A stretch of 64,000 bases of DNA from Streptomyces sp. Ru71 (GTDB taxonomy: Bacteria > Actinomycetota > Actinomycetes > Streptomycetales > Streptomycetaceae): NCBI RefSeq assembly GCF_002920535.1, contig NZ_PQSS01000003.1, positions 124,001 to 188,000 of the forward strand, given 5' to 3'. Below are positions 43,275-52,370 of this stretch, in pieces. Made by a program: the position numbers and the translations under genes. A model generated the notes under the pieces. It was given only the letters and a program-made list of their open reading frames with translations. It searched no databases and was not told where the DNA came from. The number at the start of each line of letters is the position of its first letter. The stretch's first letter is position 1.

Positions 43275-44664
43275 AGACACCGATCCCCGCCGTCGCCCAC
43301 GGCAGGTCCAGCATCTCCGTCTCCTGCCCCTGATCGGCTCCGCCCGGCGGGACGACGGCGAGGGCATCGGCCGCCGCGATGCCGCGCAGCATCGCCGGGC
43401 CGTTGTAGTGCAGCGGCACGGCCTGATCGCCCCGCAGCACGACGGGCACGAGCCGTGTGTCGTTCGGATGTCCCTGCACCTGGTCCCGCAGCGGCAGCGT
43501 GTACCGCTCGGGGACCGGGTGGGCCGCGAGCGCCCGCAGCAGCGGCTCGGCGAGCGTGAGCAGGCCTGACACGGCGGCCAGCGGGTTGCCGGGCAGTCCG
43601 ACGAGGTACCGCCCGTCCGTGAGTCGGGCGAGCAGCATCGGGTGCCCGGGGCGCACCCTGACACCGTCCACCAGCAGCTCGGCGTCGATCCGGCGCAGCG
43701 TGGGGTGGACATGGTCGACGGGTCCGGCGGCGGTTCCGCCGGTGGTGACGATCAGGTCGGCCTCGGACGTCGTGACGGCCGTGTACAGCGCCTCGGCGTC
43801 GTCGCCGAGCCGGCGCACCGAGGTGACCTCGGCGCCCAGTGCGCGCAGCCACGGCGGCAGCAGCGGGCCGAGGGCGTCCCGGATCAGACCGTCGTGCGGC
43901 AGCCCTTCGGTGAGCAGTTCGTCCCCGAGGACGAGGAGTTCGGCGCGCGGCCGGCGTACGGCGGTGAGGGCGTCGTATCCGGCGGCGGCGGCCAGGCCGA
44001 GCACCGCCGGAGTGACGAGGGCGCCGGCCGGGAGCAGCTGGTCCCCGCTGCGGCACTCCTGGCCCCGTGGGCGGATGTCCTGGCCGGGGATGATCTCCCG
44101 GGTGGCGTGCAGCCGGTCCTTGTCGTCGGTGCGGCCGTGTTCGCTGCGCAGCACGGCCGTGGTGTCCGCGGGCACACGGGCGCCGGTGGCGATGCGCACG
44201 GCCTCGCCGTCGGCGAGGGGTGCGGGTTCGGCGTGCCCGGCGAGCGCTCCGGTCGCGCGCACGTCCCACGGGCCCGGTCCGGCGACGGCCCAGCCGTCCA
44301 TCGCGGAGGTGTCGAAGGAGGGCAGGTCGGTCAGGGCGGTGAGCGGGGCGGCCAGGGCCAGGCCGAGAGCGTCGGCCAGGGGGACGGAGACCGTGCGGTC
44401 ACGCGTGTCACGTAGCCGTCCGGCACGGGCGGCGACGGCCCGGGCCTCGGGCCAGGGGGTGGCCCTGTGGCGGGCGTGCGGGTCGGGGCGGCCGTGCCGG
44501 CCGGGCGGCTCGGTCCGGGAGGCGGGAGCGGGCACCTGGTCGCCGCGCTCTCCCCGGCCGGTCCCGGGGGAGTCCGTACCGGCCGGTTCCTTCACCAGGG
44601 CGAGCGCCTCCTCGACGTCGAGGTCGTCGGCGTCCCGCTCGTTCCGGACACCACGGGCGGTCAT
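43264..44664 (-). CDS. moeA: Molybdopterin molybdenumtransferase
   Basis: Inserts molybdate into molybdopterin-AMP to form molybdenum cofactor. 466 residues, with a charged N-terminal tail (about 1-75) not usual in E. coli MoeA. The family parts are MoeA domain 1/2 (SFDTSAMDGWAVAGPG), TGARVPADTTAVLRSEH, the MPT-binding site DLIVTTGGTAAGPVDHVHPTLRRI and SGLLTLAEPLLRALAAHPVPERYTL. The start overlaps the mobA stop (ATGA), so it is the last gene of a cofactor pair. Its stop codon lies inside parS site 2. Confidence 0.92.
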   Translation of the reverse strand: MTARGVRNERDADDLDVEEALALVKEPAGTDSPGTGRGERGDQVPAPASRTEPPGRHGRPDPHARHRATPWPEARAVAARAGRLRDTRDRTVSVPLADALGLALAAPLTALTDLPSFDTSAMDGWAVAGPGPWDVRATGALAGHAEPAPLADGEAVRIATGARVPADTTAVLRSEHGRTDDKDRLHATREIIPGQDIRPRGQECRSGDQLLPAGALVTPAVLGLAAAAGYDALTAVRRPRAELLVLGDELLTEGLPHDGLIRDALGPLLPPWLRALGAEVTSVRRLGDDAEALYTAVTTSEADLIVTTGGTAAGPVDHVHPTLRRIDAELLVDGVRVRPGHPMLLARLTDGRYLVGLPGNPLAAVSGLLTLAEPLLRALAAHPVPERYTLPLRDQVQGHPNDTRLVPVVLRGDQAVPLHYNGPAMLRGIAAADALAVVPPGGADQGQETEMLDLPWATAGIGVCFT

Positions 44665-45578
44665 CCGGCGTCCGGGCGGGTGTCGGGCGTGGCGTCGGGG
44701 GCCACGTCGGGCTTGTCGTCGCCTTCGCCGGCCCAGCGCTGGGCCAGGGCGGCGGCCTTGCGGGCGGCGTCGGCGACGGCCTCCGGGCCGCCTCCGGCAC
44801 GGGCGGCGGCGTAGCCGACGAGGAAGGTGGTCAGCGGGGCGGCGGGCCGGGCGACGCCGTGCGCGGCGTCACGGGCGAGGTCGAGCAGGACGCCGGTGTC
44901 GACGTCGAGGTCGATGCCCAGCTCGTCCTTGACCGTGGAGATCCATTCATCCAACACGTGCCCATGCTCCCTGATGCGTGCTCTGGCGGTGGCGATGTCG
45001 TCCCAGGTGTCGCAGTCGAAGGACGCGACCGGGTCGGTGATGCGAGTGAGGTCGAGGCGGGCGGTGAGCCGCCGCAGGGGCAGGCCGGTGAGGGCGCCGT
45101 GCTCGGTGTGGAGGCGCGTGAGGGCGCCGCGCAGGCGGTCGGCGCGGTAGGCGGCGACGAGGGGCTGGTCACGGCCGTCGGGGTCGGTGAGCAGCACGCC
45201 GTCGGCCGGGGTGTCGCGCAGCGCGGCCAGCAGGCGGGTCACGGTGTGCCGGTCGAGGAAGGGCAGGTCGGCGGAGAGCAGCAGCACCCGGTCGGCGGCG
45301 GTGTGCCGCAGTCCGGCGCCGAGTGCGGCGAGCGGTCCGCCGCCGGGTGGTTCCTCCCGTGCCCAGGTGACGGGCCGGGAGGTGGGCCGGGGGTCGGCGA
45401 CCACGACGGTGGTGCCTGCGCCGGCGCAGGCCGCCAGGACCCGGTCGAGGAGGGCGCGGGCGCCCACGCGTACCCCGGGTTTGTCCGCGCCGCCGAGCCG
45501 GCGGGCGGCACCCCCGGCCAGGACGACGGCGTCGTAGGCGCTGCCGTCGCCGGGGTCGGGGGACTCGTAGGCGGTCAC
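44661..45578 (-). CDS. mobA: MobA-like molybdenum cofactor guanylyltransferase fused to a DUF6457-like domain
   Basis: 305 residues. N-terminal (about 1-195) nucleotidyltransferase with the GTP motif VVLAGGAARRLGGADKPGVRVG and the metal-binding ADLPFLDRHTVTRL. C-terminal (about 205-305) helical domain (HVLDEWISTVKDELGIDLDVDTGVLLDLARDAAHGVARPAAPLTTFLVGYAAARAGG) that matches the small actinobacterial DUF6457 protein, normally found separately or fused in this way. It would attach GMP to molybdopterin. It follows bkdC2 by 127 bp and overlaps moeA by four bases. Confidence 0.88.
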   Translation of the reverse strand: MTAYESPDPGDGSAYDAVVLAGGAARRLGGADKPGVRVGARALLDRVLAACAGAGTTVVVADPRPTSRPVTWAREEPPGGGPLAALGAGLRHTAADRVLLLSADLPFLDRHTVTRLLAALRDTPADGVLLTDPDGRDQPLVAAYRADRLRGALTRLHTEHGALTGLPLRRLTARLDLTRITDPVASFDCDTWDDIATARARIREHGHVLDEWISTVKDELGIDLDVDTGVLLDLARDAAHGVARPAAPLTTFLVGYAAARAGGGPEAVADAARKAAALAQRWAGEGDDKPDVAPDATPDTRPDAG

Positions 45579-45705
45579 CCCCCGAGTATGCGCGCCCCCG
45601 CGATCACAGGGAACGCGGGAGCGCCGCGGCGCTCACGGCGCGCGCCGGGTGCCACCCCTCGGCGGGGACGCCCGGCGCCCCCACCGGGAAGGCCGGCCCG
45701 CCGCC

Positions 45706-47193
45706 TCACAGGGTGCGCAGCAGTACCGCCGGCTGTTCCACGCAGTCGGCGACGTAGCGCAGGAAGCCGCCCGCCGTGCCGCCGTCGCACACCCGGTGGT
45801 CGAAGGTGAGCGAGAGCTGGACGACCTGGCGGACGGCCAGTTCGCCCTCGTGCACCCACGGCTTGGGCACGATGCGGCCGACGCCGAGCATGGCCGCCTC
45901 GGGGTGGTTGATGATCGGTGTGGAGCCGTCGACGCCGAACACCCCGTAGTTGTTCAACGTGAAGGTCCCGCCGGTCAGTTCGGCCGGTGTCAGCGTCCCG
46001 GTCCGGGCGGCGTCCGTCAGCCGGGCGAACTCCGCGGTCAGCGACTCGGCGTCGCGGGTGTGGGCGTCGCGGACGACGGGCACGACCAGTCCGCGCTCGG
46101 TCTGCGCGGCGAACCCGAGGTGCACCTGGTCGAGCTGGACGACCTCCCTGGCCTCCATGTCGACGGTGGAGTTCAGCTCGGGGAAACGGGCCAGGGCGGC
46201 CGTGCAGATGCGGGCCAGCAGGGCGATCAGGGAGATCTTCGGTCCGCCGGCGGCGTTCATGGCGGCGCGGGCGCGCATCAGCTCGGTCGCGTCGGCGTCC
46301 ACCCAGCAGGTCGCGTCGGGGATCTCCCGGCGGCTGCGGGACAGCTTGTCGGCGACGGCCCCGCGCACGCCCTTGAGGGGGGTGCGGATGCCGCCGACGG
46401 GAGAGGAGGGGACGCGGGGCGCGGCGGACGTGGCAGGGGCCGTGGGGCGTGCGTGCGGCGCCGTGGCCGGCTGTGCGGTGCGGGTCTGTGCGGCGCGCAG
46501 TGCGCCTTCGACGTCGGCGCGCAGGATCAGCCCGTCGGGGCCGGAGCCGTGCAGCTCCCGCAGGTCCAGGCCGTTCTCCCGGGCGAGCCGGCGCACCAGC
46601 GGGGAGATGACCGGCACGGGGCCCTCGCCGGGGCCCGCCGCGCGCGAGGTGTCGGGCTGCACCACGCCGGGTTCCCGGAATCCGGCCATGCCCGGCTCGA
46701 CCCGGGCCGCGCCGGACGCCCGGTCCGCGGCGCCCGGCGTCCCCCGGCCCGGCGCGGACGTGCCGCCCCGCCCGGTGAGCCCGCTCGGCCGGACCCGGCG
46801 GCGGCGTGCCGGAGGCGCTCCGGTGCCGTAGCCGACGAGGACGTTCCCCGACCCCTCCGCGGTGCCCGCGCCGGCCGGGGAGCCCTCGGCCGTGCCCTGC
46901 CCGGAGAATCCGGCGGCCGCGTGGCCGGGCCCGCCGCCGGAGGCCGGCGCACCGACCGCCACGGTCAGCAGCGGCGCCCCGACGGGCAGCTCCTGGCCCT
47001 CCTCGCCGAAGCGGGCGGTGACCACACCGCCGTAGGGGCAGGGCACCTCGACCATCGCCTTGGCCGTCTCGACCTCGACGACGGGCTGGTCGACGGCGAC
47101 GACGTCGCCGACCTGGACCAGCCAGCGCACGATCTCCGCCTCGGTGAGCCCCTCCCCGAGGTCGGGAAGCTTGAACTCCAGCACCTGTGCCAT
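45706..47193 (-). CDS. bkdC2: Branched-chain 2-oxoacid dehydrogenase E2, cluster 2
   Basis: 495 residues. Lipoyl domain with K45 in VVEVETAKAMVEVP, a very long Gly/Pro/Ala-rich linker (about 85-165), subunit-binding domain (about 170-215, SPLVRRLARENGLDLRELHGSGPDGLILRADV), second linker and a catalytic domain with TFDHRVCDGG near residue 465. The linker is longer than in bkdC1. The ATG at 47193 shares its final base region with the bkdB2 stop (TGATG). Last gene of bkdA2-B2-C2. Confidence 0.94.
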   Translation of the reverse strand: MAQVLEFKLPDLGEGLTEAEIVRWLVQVGDVVAVDQPVVEVETAKAMVEVPCPYGGVVTARFGEEGQELPVGAPLLTVAVGAPASGGGPGHAAAGFSGQGTAEGSPAGAGTAEGSGNVLVGYGTGAPPARRRRVRPSGLTGRGGTSAPGRGTPGAADRASGAARVEPGMAGFREPGVVQPDTSRAAGPGEGPVPVISPLVRRLARENGLDLRELHGSGPDGLILRADVEGALRAAQTRTAQPATAPHARPTAPATSAAPRVPSSPVGGIRTPLKGVRGAVADKLSRSRREIPDATCWVDADATELMRARAAMNAAGGPKISLIALLARICTAALARFPELNSTVDMEAREVVQLDQVHLGFAAQTERGLVVPVVRDAHTRDAESLTAEFARLTDAARTGTLTPAELTGGTFTLNNYGVFGVDGSTPIINHPEAAMLGVGRIVPKPWVHEGELAVRQVVQLSLTFDHRVCDGGTAGGFLRYVADCVEQPAVLLRTL

Positions 47194-48197
47194 CAGCCCT
47201 CGGCCTCCCACTGCAGACGCGCCACGGCGTCCAGGATCCGGTCGACGCCGGGAAGGTGGTGCCGCTCCAGCATGGGCGGCGGGTAGGGGATGTCGAAACC
47301 GGCCACGCGCAGCACCGGCGCCTCCAGGTGGTGGAAGCAGCGCTCGGTGATCCGGGCCGCGATCTCGCCGCCGGGGCCGCCGAACGAGCCGGACTCGTGC
47401 ACCACGACCGCGCGCCCGGTGCGCCGCACCGACGCGCAGACCGTCTCGTCGTCGAACGGCACCAGCGAGCGCAGGTCGACCACCTCCAGGTCCCAGCCCT
47501 CGGCGCGGGCGGCCTCGGCGGCCTCCAGGCAGACGGGGACCGACGGGCCGTAGGTGATCAGCGTGGCGCTGCGGCCGGTGCGGCGCACCACCGCACGGCC
47601 GATCGGCTCCACGGGCGTCGGCTCCTCGGGGTTCCAGGAGTCCTTCGACCAGTACAGCCGCTTGGGTTCGAGGAAGACGACCGGGTCGTCGGAGGCGATG
47701 GCCGCGCGCAGCAGCCCGTAGGCGTCGGCGACGGTGGCGGGCGTGACGACATGGAGCCCCGGAGTCGCCATGTAGTACGCCTCGGAGGAGTCGCTGTGGT
47801 GCTCCACGCCGCCGATGCCGCCGCCGTAGGGCACGCGGATGGTGATCGGCAGGGGCATCCTGCCGCGGGTGCGGTTGCGCATGCGGGCGACATGGCTGAT
47901 CAGCTGCTCGAACGCCGGGTAGGCGAAGGCGTCGAACTGCATCTCGACGACCGGGCGCAGGCCGTACATGGCCATGCCGACGGCGGTGCCGAGGATGCCG
48001 GCCTCGGCGAGCGGGGTGTCGGTGCAGCGGTCCTCGCCGAACTCCTTGGCCAGGCCGTCGGTGATGCGGAAGACTCCGCCGAGGGTGCCGACGTCCTCGC
48101 CCATGACGTGCACGTCGGGGTCGGCCGCCAGCGCGTCACGCAACGCGCGCGTGAGGGCCTGCGCCATGGTGGCGGGCTTGACGGCGACGGTCGTCAT
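47193..48197 (-). CDS. bkdB2: Branched-chain 2-oxoacid dehydrogenase E1 beta, cluster 2
   Basis: 334 residues: MGEDVGTLGGVFRITDGLAKEFGEDRCTDTPLAEAGILGTAVGMAMYG, ITIRVPYGGGIGGVEHHSDSSEAYY and FLEPKRLYWSKDSW. Start ATG 48197 overlaps the bkdA2 stop by one base (TGATG); a longer apparent fusion with the upstream frame is not real. The cluster-1 copy differs moderately by eye, so the two complexes diverged long ago or have distinct substrate ranges. Confidence 0.95.
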   Translation of the reverse strand: MTTVAVKPATMAQALTRALRDALAADPDVHVMGEDVGTLGGVFRITDGLAKEFGEDRCTDTPLAEAGILGTAVGMAMYGLRPVVEMQFDAFAYPAFEQLISHVARMRNRTRGRMPLPITIRVPYGGGIGGVEHHSDSSEAYYMATPGLHVVTPATVADAYGLLRAAIASDDPVVFLEPKRLYWSKDSWNPEEPTPVEPIGRAVVRRTGRSATLITYGPSVPVCLEAAEAARAEGWDLEVVDLRSLVPFDDETVCASVRRTGRAVVVHESGSFGGPGGEIAARITERCFHHLEAPVLRVAGFDIPYPPPMLERHHLPGVDRILDAVARLQWEAEG

Positions 48198-49342
48198 CAG
48201 TGCGTCCCTTCCTGGCCAAAGCCCTGCTCGGCGGCCAGCTCGGCTTCCAACAGCGCCTGCTGTTCGCGCAGTTGCGGCGTGGGCTCGGCGAAGACGTGGG
48301 CGAACAGGTCGGCCGGGTCGAGCCGCGGGTCGCGGTTCATGCGCTCGCGCAGGTCGGCGGCGAGTGCCTCGGCGTCCTGGCGGGCCGCCTCGATGCCGGC
48401 GTCGTCGATCAGGCCGCGCTCGGTCAGCTCGTGCTCCAGCAGCTGGATCGGGTCGTGCGCGCGCCAGGCCTCGACCTCGCCCTCGCCGCGGTAGCGGGTG
48501 GCGTCGTCGGCGTTGGTGTGGGCGTCGACGCGGTAGGTGATCGCCTCGACGAGGGTGGGGCCGCCGCCCGTGCGGGCACGCTGGACCGCCTCGCTGAGGA
48601 CCTCGTGCACGGCGGCCGCGTCGTTGCCGTCGACGAGGCGGCCGGGCATGCCGTAGCCGACGGCCTTGTGTGCCAGGGAGGGCGCGGCGGTCTGCTTGGC
48701 GAGCGGGACGGAGATGGCGAAGCCGTTGTTCTGCACCAGGAAGACGACCGGGGCCTGCCAGACGGCGGCGAAGTTCAGCGCCTCGTGGAAGTCGCCCTCG
48801 CTGGTGCCGCCGTCGCCGACCAGGGCGAGGGCGACCACGTCGTCGCCCTTGAGGCGGGCGGCGTGCGCGAGGCCGACGGCGTGCGGGAGCTGGGTGGCCA
48901 GCGGGGTGCACAGGGGGGCGACGCGGTGCTCGTGGGGGTCGTAGCCGGTGTGCCAGTCGCCGCGCAGCAGGGTCAGCGCCTCGACCGGGTCGACGCCGCG
49001 GGCGACGGCGGCGAGGGTGTCGCGGTAGCTGGGGAAGAGCCAGTCCTGTTCCTGCAGCACGAGCGCGGCGGCGACCTCGCACGCCTCCTGCCCGGTGCTG
49101 GAGGGGTAGACGGCGAGCCGGCCCTGCTTGGTGAGGGCGGTGGCCTGGGCGTTGTAGCGGCGGCCGCGCACCAGGTGCGCGTACAGGCGGCGCAGCAGGT
49201 CGGGGTCGGCCTTGGCGGCGGCCTCGGTGCCGAGGACCCGGTAGGGCTCGGTGTCGGGCAGCAGCGGCGCGGGGTCCGTGCGGGGCTGCCAGGCGGGCGG
49301 CGGCGAGGGCTTGTACGCGCCTCGCTGCTCCATGACCGTCAT
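48197..49342 (-). CDS. bkdA2: Branched-chain 2-oxoacid dehydrogenase E1 alpha, cluster 2
   Basis: 381 residues without the S/T/G-rich extension of bkdA1. TPP motif GDGGTSEGDFHEALNFAAVW...VFLVQNNGFA at about 175-205 and the loop YRVDAHTNADDATRYRGEGE. The ATG at 49342 (MTVMEQRGAYKP) has GGAGGTG 6 nt upstream. First gene of the second operon, divergent from the Lrp-type regulator at 49515. A TetR-type operator (49400-49413) lies 58 bp before the start. Confidence 0.95.
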   Translation of the reverse strand: MTVMEQRGAYKPSPPPAWQPRTDPAPLLPDTEPYRVLGTEAAAKADPDLLRRLYAHLVRGRRYNAQATALTKQGRLAVYPSSTGQEACEVAAALVLQEQDWLFPSYRDTLAAVARGVDPVEALTLLRGDWHTGYDPHEHRVAPLCTPLATQLPHAVGLAHAARLKGDDVVALALVGDGGTSEGDFHEALNFAAVWQAPVVFLVQNNGFAISVPLAKQTAAPSLAHKAVGYGMPGRLVDGNDAAAVHEVLSEAVQRARTGGGPTLVEAITYRVDAHTNADDATRYRGEGEVEAWRAHDPIQLLEHELTERGLIDDAGIEAARQDAEALAADLRERMNRDPRLDPADLFAHVFAEPTPQLREQQALLEAELAAEQGFGQEGTH

Positions 49343-49399
49343 GACGGCACCTCCTCGTGGGAGCGGCTGTAGGCGCAGCCTCAGTGATGCGCCTCACCT

Positions 49400-49413
49400 A
49401 CCGATTGTTCGGT
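49400..49413. promoter_or_regulatory. PaaR-type TetR operator copy A, upstream of bkdA2
   Basis: ACCGATTGTTCGGT, matching ACCG-N6-CGGT. The two sites in the paa region have CG at the centre (ACCGNNCGNNCGGT); this copy has TG there. Confidence 0.55.
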
Positions 49414-49440
49414 CGTCGGCACATTTTGGCTACGGGTGCC

Positions 49441-49476
49441 CTCAGGCTGTGGACAAACGGTTCTGCACAGCCTGAG
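49441..49476. promoter_or_regulatory. Perfect 11-bp inverted repeat between bkdA2 and bkdR
   Basis: CTCAGGCTGTG (49441-49451) and CACAGCCTGAG (49466-49476) are exact complements separated by 14 bp. The spacing equals the one in the bkdA1 upstream repeat, but the arm sequences differ. Confidence 0.5.
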
Positions 49477-49514
49477 ATGAAGCCAGTACGTCCATGGTAG
49501 GAAGGTGGGGGGAC

Positions 49515-50051
49515 ATGGCATCTGAACAAATGGCCGATCCCGCGGACTCCGCGGCGACCCCGCCGCCCGTGGCGGGCCCGGCCGGCGGCGCCGCCCCGCC
49601 GCCCGCGCGGCCGCTGGACGCCATCGACCACGACATCCTCAAGATGCTCCAGGCCGACGGCCGCGCCTCGATACGGTCGGTCGCCGAGCGCGTCCATGTC
49701 TCGCGCGCCAACGCCTACGCCCGCATCAACCGCCTCGTCGAGGACGGCGTCATCCGCGGTTTCGGCGCCCGGGTCGACCACGAACGGGCCGGGCAGGGCA
49801 CCTCGGCGTACATCACGCTGAAGATCGTGCAGAACTCCTGGCGGACGGTGCGCGAGCAGTTGCGCAGGCTGCCCGGCGCCTCCCACATCGCCCTGGTGGG
49901 CGGCGACTTCGACGTCCTGCTGCTCGTGCACACCCCCGACAACCGGGCGCTGCGGGAGCTGGTGCTCACCCGGCTGCAGGCGATCCCCGAGGTGCTCAGC
50001 ACGCGCACGCTGCTGGTGTTCGAGGAGGAGGACCTGGAGCCGCAGGGCTGA
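49515..50051 (+). CDS. bkdR: Lrp/AsnC-family regulator (BkdR-type)
   Basis: 178 residues: an extra Ala/Pro-rich head (about 1-30), the Lrp helix-turn-helix (about 33-85, LDAIDHDILKMLQADGRASIRSVAERVHVSRANAYARINRLVEDGVIRGFGARVD) and the RAM ligand-binding domain (about 95-170, AYITLKIVQNSWRTVREQLRRLPGASHIALVGGDFDVLLLVHT). Lrp proteins sense branched-chain amino acids, and bkd operons of actinomycetes are commonly next to such a gene. ATG 49515 follows GGGGGGA by 1-2 nt; an in-frame ATG at 49494 is possible. Probably controls bkdA2B2C2 and itself. Confidence 0.9.
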   Translation: MASEQMADPADSAATPPPVAGPAGGAAPPPARPLDAIDHDILKMLQADGRASIRSVAERVHVSRANAYARINRLVEDGVIRGFGARVDHERAGQGTSAYITLKIVQNSWRTVREQLRRLPGASHIALVGGDFDVLLLVHTPDNRALRELVLTRLQAIPEVLSTRTLLVFEEEDLEPQG

Positions 50052-50164
50052 GTGCGCCTGCCGGGCCGTCAGAACCCGGCCACAGGAGAGCAGAAGCGGG
50101 CCGGCCGACCACTGGAACACTCCCCCGAAGGCGCCGAGGGGGGCATGCACCACCGCCGGGGCGG

Positions 50165-50190
50165 GGGCGTGAGTTCGCCTGCTCACGCCC
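50165..50190. terminator. Hairpin between bkdR and the convergent tetR gene
   Basis: GGGCGTGAG (50165-50173) and CTCACGCCC (50182-50190) pair perfectly with an 8-nt loop, between two convergent genes. Confidence 0.65.
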
Positions 50191-50220
50191 GCACGCGCGC
50201 GTACTCAGGGCCCTCGGCGG

Positions 50221-50811
50221 TCAGTCCGCCTTCCGCAGCCCCCCGAAGACCAGGAGCACCACCGCGTCGGCGACCTCCCGCTCGCCCATGCCGCGGCCGT
50301 CGGGCCGGTACCACTCCACGATGGAGTTGATCATCCCGAAGACCAGCCGGGTCGCGAGCCGCACCTCCACGTCGCCGCGCACGTCCCCGTCGGCGGCCGC
50401 CGCCTTGAGCAGCTCGGCCACCCGGTGGTCGAACTCCCGGCGCCGCTCCAGCGCCCACCGCTCGGTCCCGGTGTTCCCGCGCACCCGCAGCAGCAGCGTC
50501 ACGTACGGCAGTTCGGCTATGAGCACCTCGACCATGCGCCGCACGACGTACTCCAGCCGGTCCGCGGAGCGCCCCACGCGCGCGTGCTCCTCGTCGAGGA
50601 TCGCGAACAGCCCGTCCAGCGCCCGGCTCACCGCCCGCCGCAGCAGTTCCTCCTTGCCGGCGACGTGGTGGTAGATCGACGACTTGGAGATGCCGGCCGC
50701 TTTGGACAGGTGCTCCATGGAGGTGCCGTCGTAACCGCGCTCGTTGAAGACGCGCACGGCCACGGACAGCAGCGTCTGAGGGGTGTACGTGTCGCGCTTG
50801 GCGGTGGTCAT
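50221..50811 (-). CDS. paaR: TetR-family regulator, candidate PaaR
   Basis: 196 residues. Helix-turn-helix (about 10-55): TLLSVAVRVFNERGYDGTSMEHLSKAAGISKSSIYHHVAGKEELLRRAVSRAL. The rest is the TetR ligand domain ending with GMINSIVEWYRPDGRGMGEREVADAVVLLVFGGL. The ATG at 50811 overlaps the paaH stop (ATGA), so it is the second gene of a paaH-tetR operon; the apparent upstream fusion is a shadow. The ACCG-N6-CGGT sites before paaH/paaN, before paaA and before bkdA2 are its likely targets. In Corynebacterium, a TetR protein PaaR represses phenylacetate genes through a similar motif, with phenylacetyl-CoA as inducer. Confidence 0.85.
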   Translation of the reverse strand: MTTAKRDTYTPQTLLSVAVRVFNERGYDGTSMEHLSKAAGISKSSIYHHVAGKEELLRRAVSRALDGLFAILDEEHARVGRSADRLEYVVRRMVEVLIAELPYVTLLLRVRGNTGTERWALERRREFDHRVAELLKAAAADGDVRGDVEVRLATRLVFGMINSIVEWYRPDGRGMGEREVADAVVLLVFGGLRKAD

Positions 50812-52322
50812 GGCGTGCCCTCCCGCGAGTCGGCGGCGTGCGCGTGGCGGTACAGCGCGAGCGAGGGCGCGTGACGTCCCGACGGCTCGCGCAGGTTCAG
50901 CTCCTCCAGCAGGTCGTGCACCCAGGCGGGGCCCAGCAGGCGGCTCCACTCGAAGGGACCGAGGGGGTAGTTGACGCCCAGCCGCATGGCGGTGTCGATG
51001 TCCTCCTCGGTGGCCACGCCCTTGGCGACGGCGTCGTGCGCGAGGTCGACGATCCGGGCGACCGTACGGGCGACGATCATGCCGGGGACGTCGCCGATGA
51101 CGCTGACCTTCTTGCCGAGCGCCTGGAAGAGGCCGATGGCCTCGCTCAGGGTCTGGGCGGGGGTGTCCTGGGAGGCGGACAGGGCGATGCGGCCGGCCCT
51201 GCGGTAGTCCAGGGCGAGGTCGAAGTAGACGACGTCGCTGAACTCCACGGAGGTCTGGCCGTCGGCCAGGACGAGCTGTCCGCCGCTGGGCAGCACCAGG
51301 CGGGTGCCGTTGTCCTCGTCCTCCTCGCGCACCGGGATGCCCGCCTCCCGGATCAGCGCGAGCAGCTCGCGTGCCGGGCCCAGGTCGCCCTCGGCGACGA
51401 CGTGGGCGGGAGCCTTGTGCGGCTCGGCGGTGTGCGGTTCGGGCCGCTCGGCGCCCTCCCGGTAGTCGTACCAGCCCTGGCCGCTCTTGCGGCCCAGCCG
51501 GCCGGACTCGACCAGGCGCCGCTGGGCGAGGGACGGGGTGAAGCGCACGTCCTGGAAGAAGGACTGCCACACCGAGTGGGTGACCGACTCGTTGACGTCC
51601 TGCCCGATCAGGTCGGTCAGTTCGAAGGCGCCCATCTTGAAGCCGCCCGACTCGCGCAGCACGGCGTCGATGGTGGCCGGGTCCGCGCCCTGGGCCTCCA
51701 GGACGGCGAACGCCTCGGCGTAGAACGGCCGCGCGATGCGGTTGACGATGAAGCCGGGGGTGTCCGCGCAGGCCACCGGCGTCTTGCCCCAGGCGCGGGC
51801 GGTCTCGTACGCGCGCGTGGCCGAGGTGACGTCGGTGGCGTACCCGGAGACCACCTCGACCAGCGGCAGCAGCGGCGCCGGGTTGAAGAAGTGCAGGCCG
51901 ACGAAGCGGCCGGGCCGGCGCAGGGCGCCGCCGATCGCGGTGACGGAGAGCGAGGAAGTGTTGGTGGCGAGCAGGCAGTCCTCGCCGACGATGTCCTCCA
52001 GCCGGCCGAACAGCTCCTGTTTGACGTCCAGCCGCTCCAGGACCGCCTCGACGACGAGCGCGCAGTCGGCGAGGTCGTCGAGGGTGTCGGCGGGCATGAG
52101 CCGGGCGCGGGCCGCGTCGCGGGCGGCGGCGGTGAGCCGGTCCTTCTCGACGAGCCGGTCGAGGCGGGCGCCGATCGCTTCGGCCGCTTCACGGGCGCGT
52201 CCGGGCGCGGCGTCGTACAGCCGCACCGGATGGCCGGCGACCAGCGCGACCTGGGCGATGCCCTGGCCCATGGTGCCGGTGCCGACGACGGCCACGGGGC
52301 TGCTGAGGTCGAGTGCTGTCAT
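50808..52322 (-). CDS. paaH: 3-hydroxyacyl-CoA dehydrogenase (PaaH-like)
   Basis: NAD enzyme oxidising 3-hydroxyadipyl-CoA in the lower phenylacetate pathway, or other 3-hydroxyacyl-CoAs. 504 residues: N-terminal Rossmann domain (VAVVGTGTMGQGIAQVALVAGHPVRLYD), the substrate-binding FVGLHFFNPAPLLPLVEVVSG, and two HCDH C-terminal domains (GFIVNRIARPFYAEAFAVLEA-GADPATID and GMIVARTVARIVDLAHDAVAKGVATEEDID). The double C-domain is the long PaaH/FadB2 type. It is divergent from paaN and upstream of tetR. Confidence 0.92.
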   Translation of the reverse strand: MTALDLSSPVAVVGTGTMGQGIAQVALVAGHPVRLYDAAPGRAREAAEAIGARLDRLVEKDRLTAAARDAARARLMPADTLDDLADCALVVEAVLERLDVKQELFGRLEDIVGEDCLLATNTSSLSVTAIGGALRRPGRFVGLHFFNPAPLLPLVEVVSGYATDVTSATRAYETARAWGKTPVACADTPGFIVNRIARPFYAEAFAVLEAQGADPATIDAVLRESGGFKMGAFELTDLIGQDVNESVTHSVWQSFFQDVRFTPSLAQRRLVESGRLGRKSGQGWYDYREGAERPEPHTAEPHKAPAHVVAEGDLGPARELLALIREAGIPVREEDEDNGTRLVLPSGGQLVLADGQTSVEFSDVVYFDLALDYRRAGRIALSASQDTPAQTLSEAIGLFQALGKKVSVIGDVPGMIVARTVARIVDLAHDAVAKGVATEEDIDTAMRLGVNYPLGPFEWSRLLGPAWVHDLLEELNLREPSGRHAPSLALYRHAHAADSREGTP

Positions 52323-52370
52323 GTGCGCGATCCTCCCGCACGGGGTTTTCCACAGATGCGGCAGGCCCCC

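Noticed and set aside
47193-49397. Apparent E1 alpha-E1 beta fusion
   Set aside because: The first half is a shadow of bkdA2 in another frame. The real bkdB2 begins at 48197 with a proper overlap.
50221-51570. Apparent long TetR fusion
   Set aside because: Only the last 196 codons (from 50811) are the regulator; the rest is a shadow of paaH.
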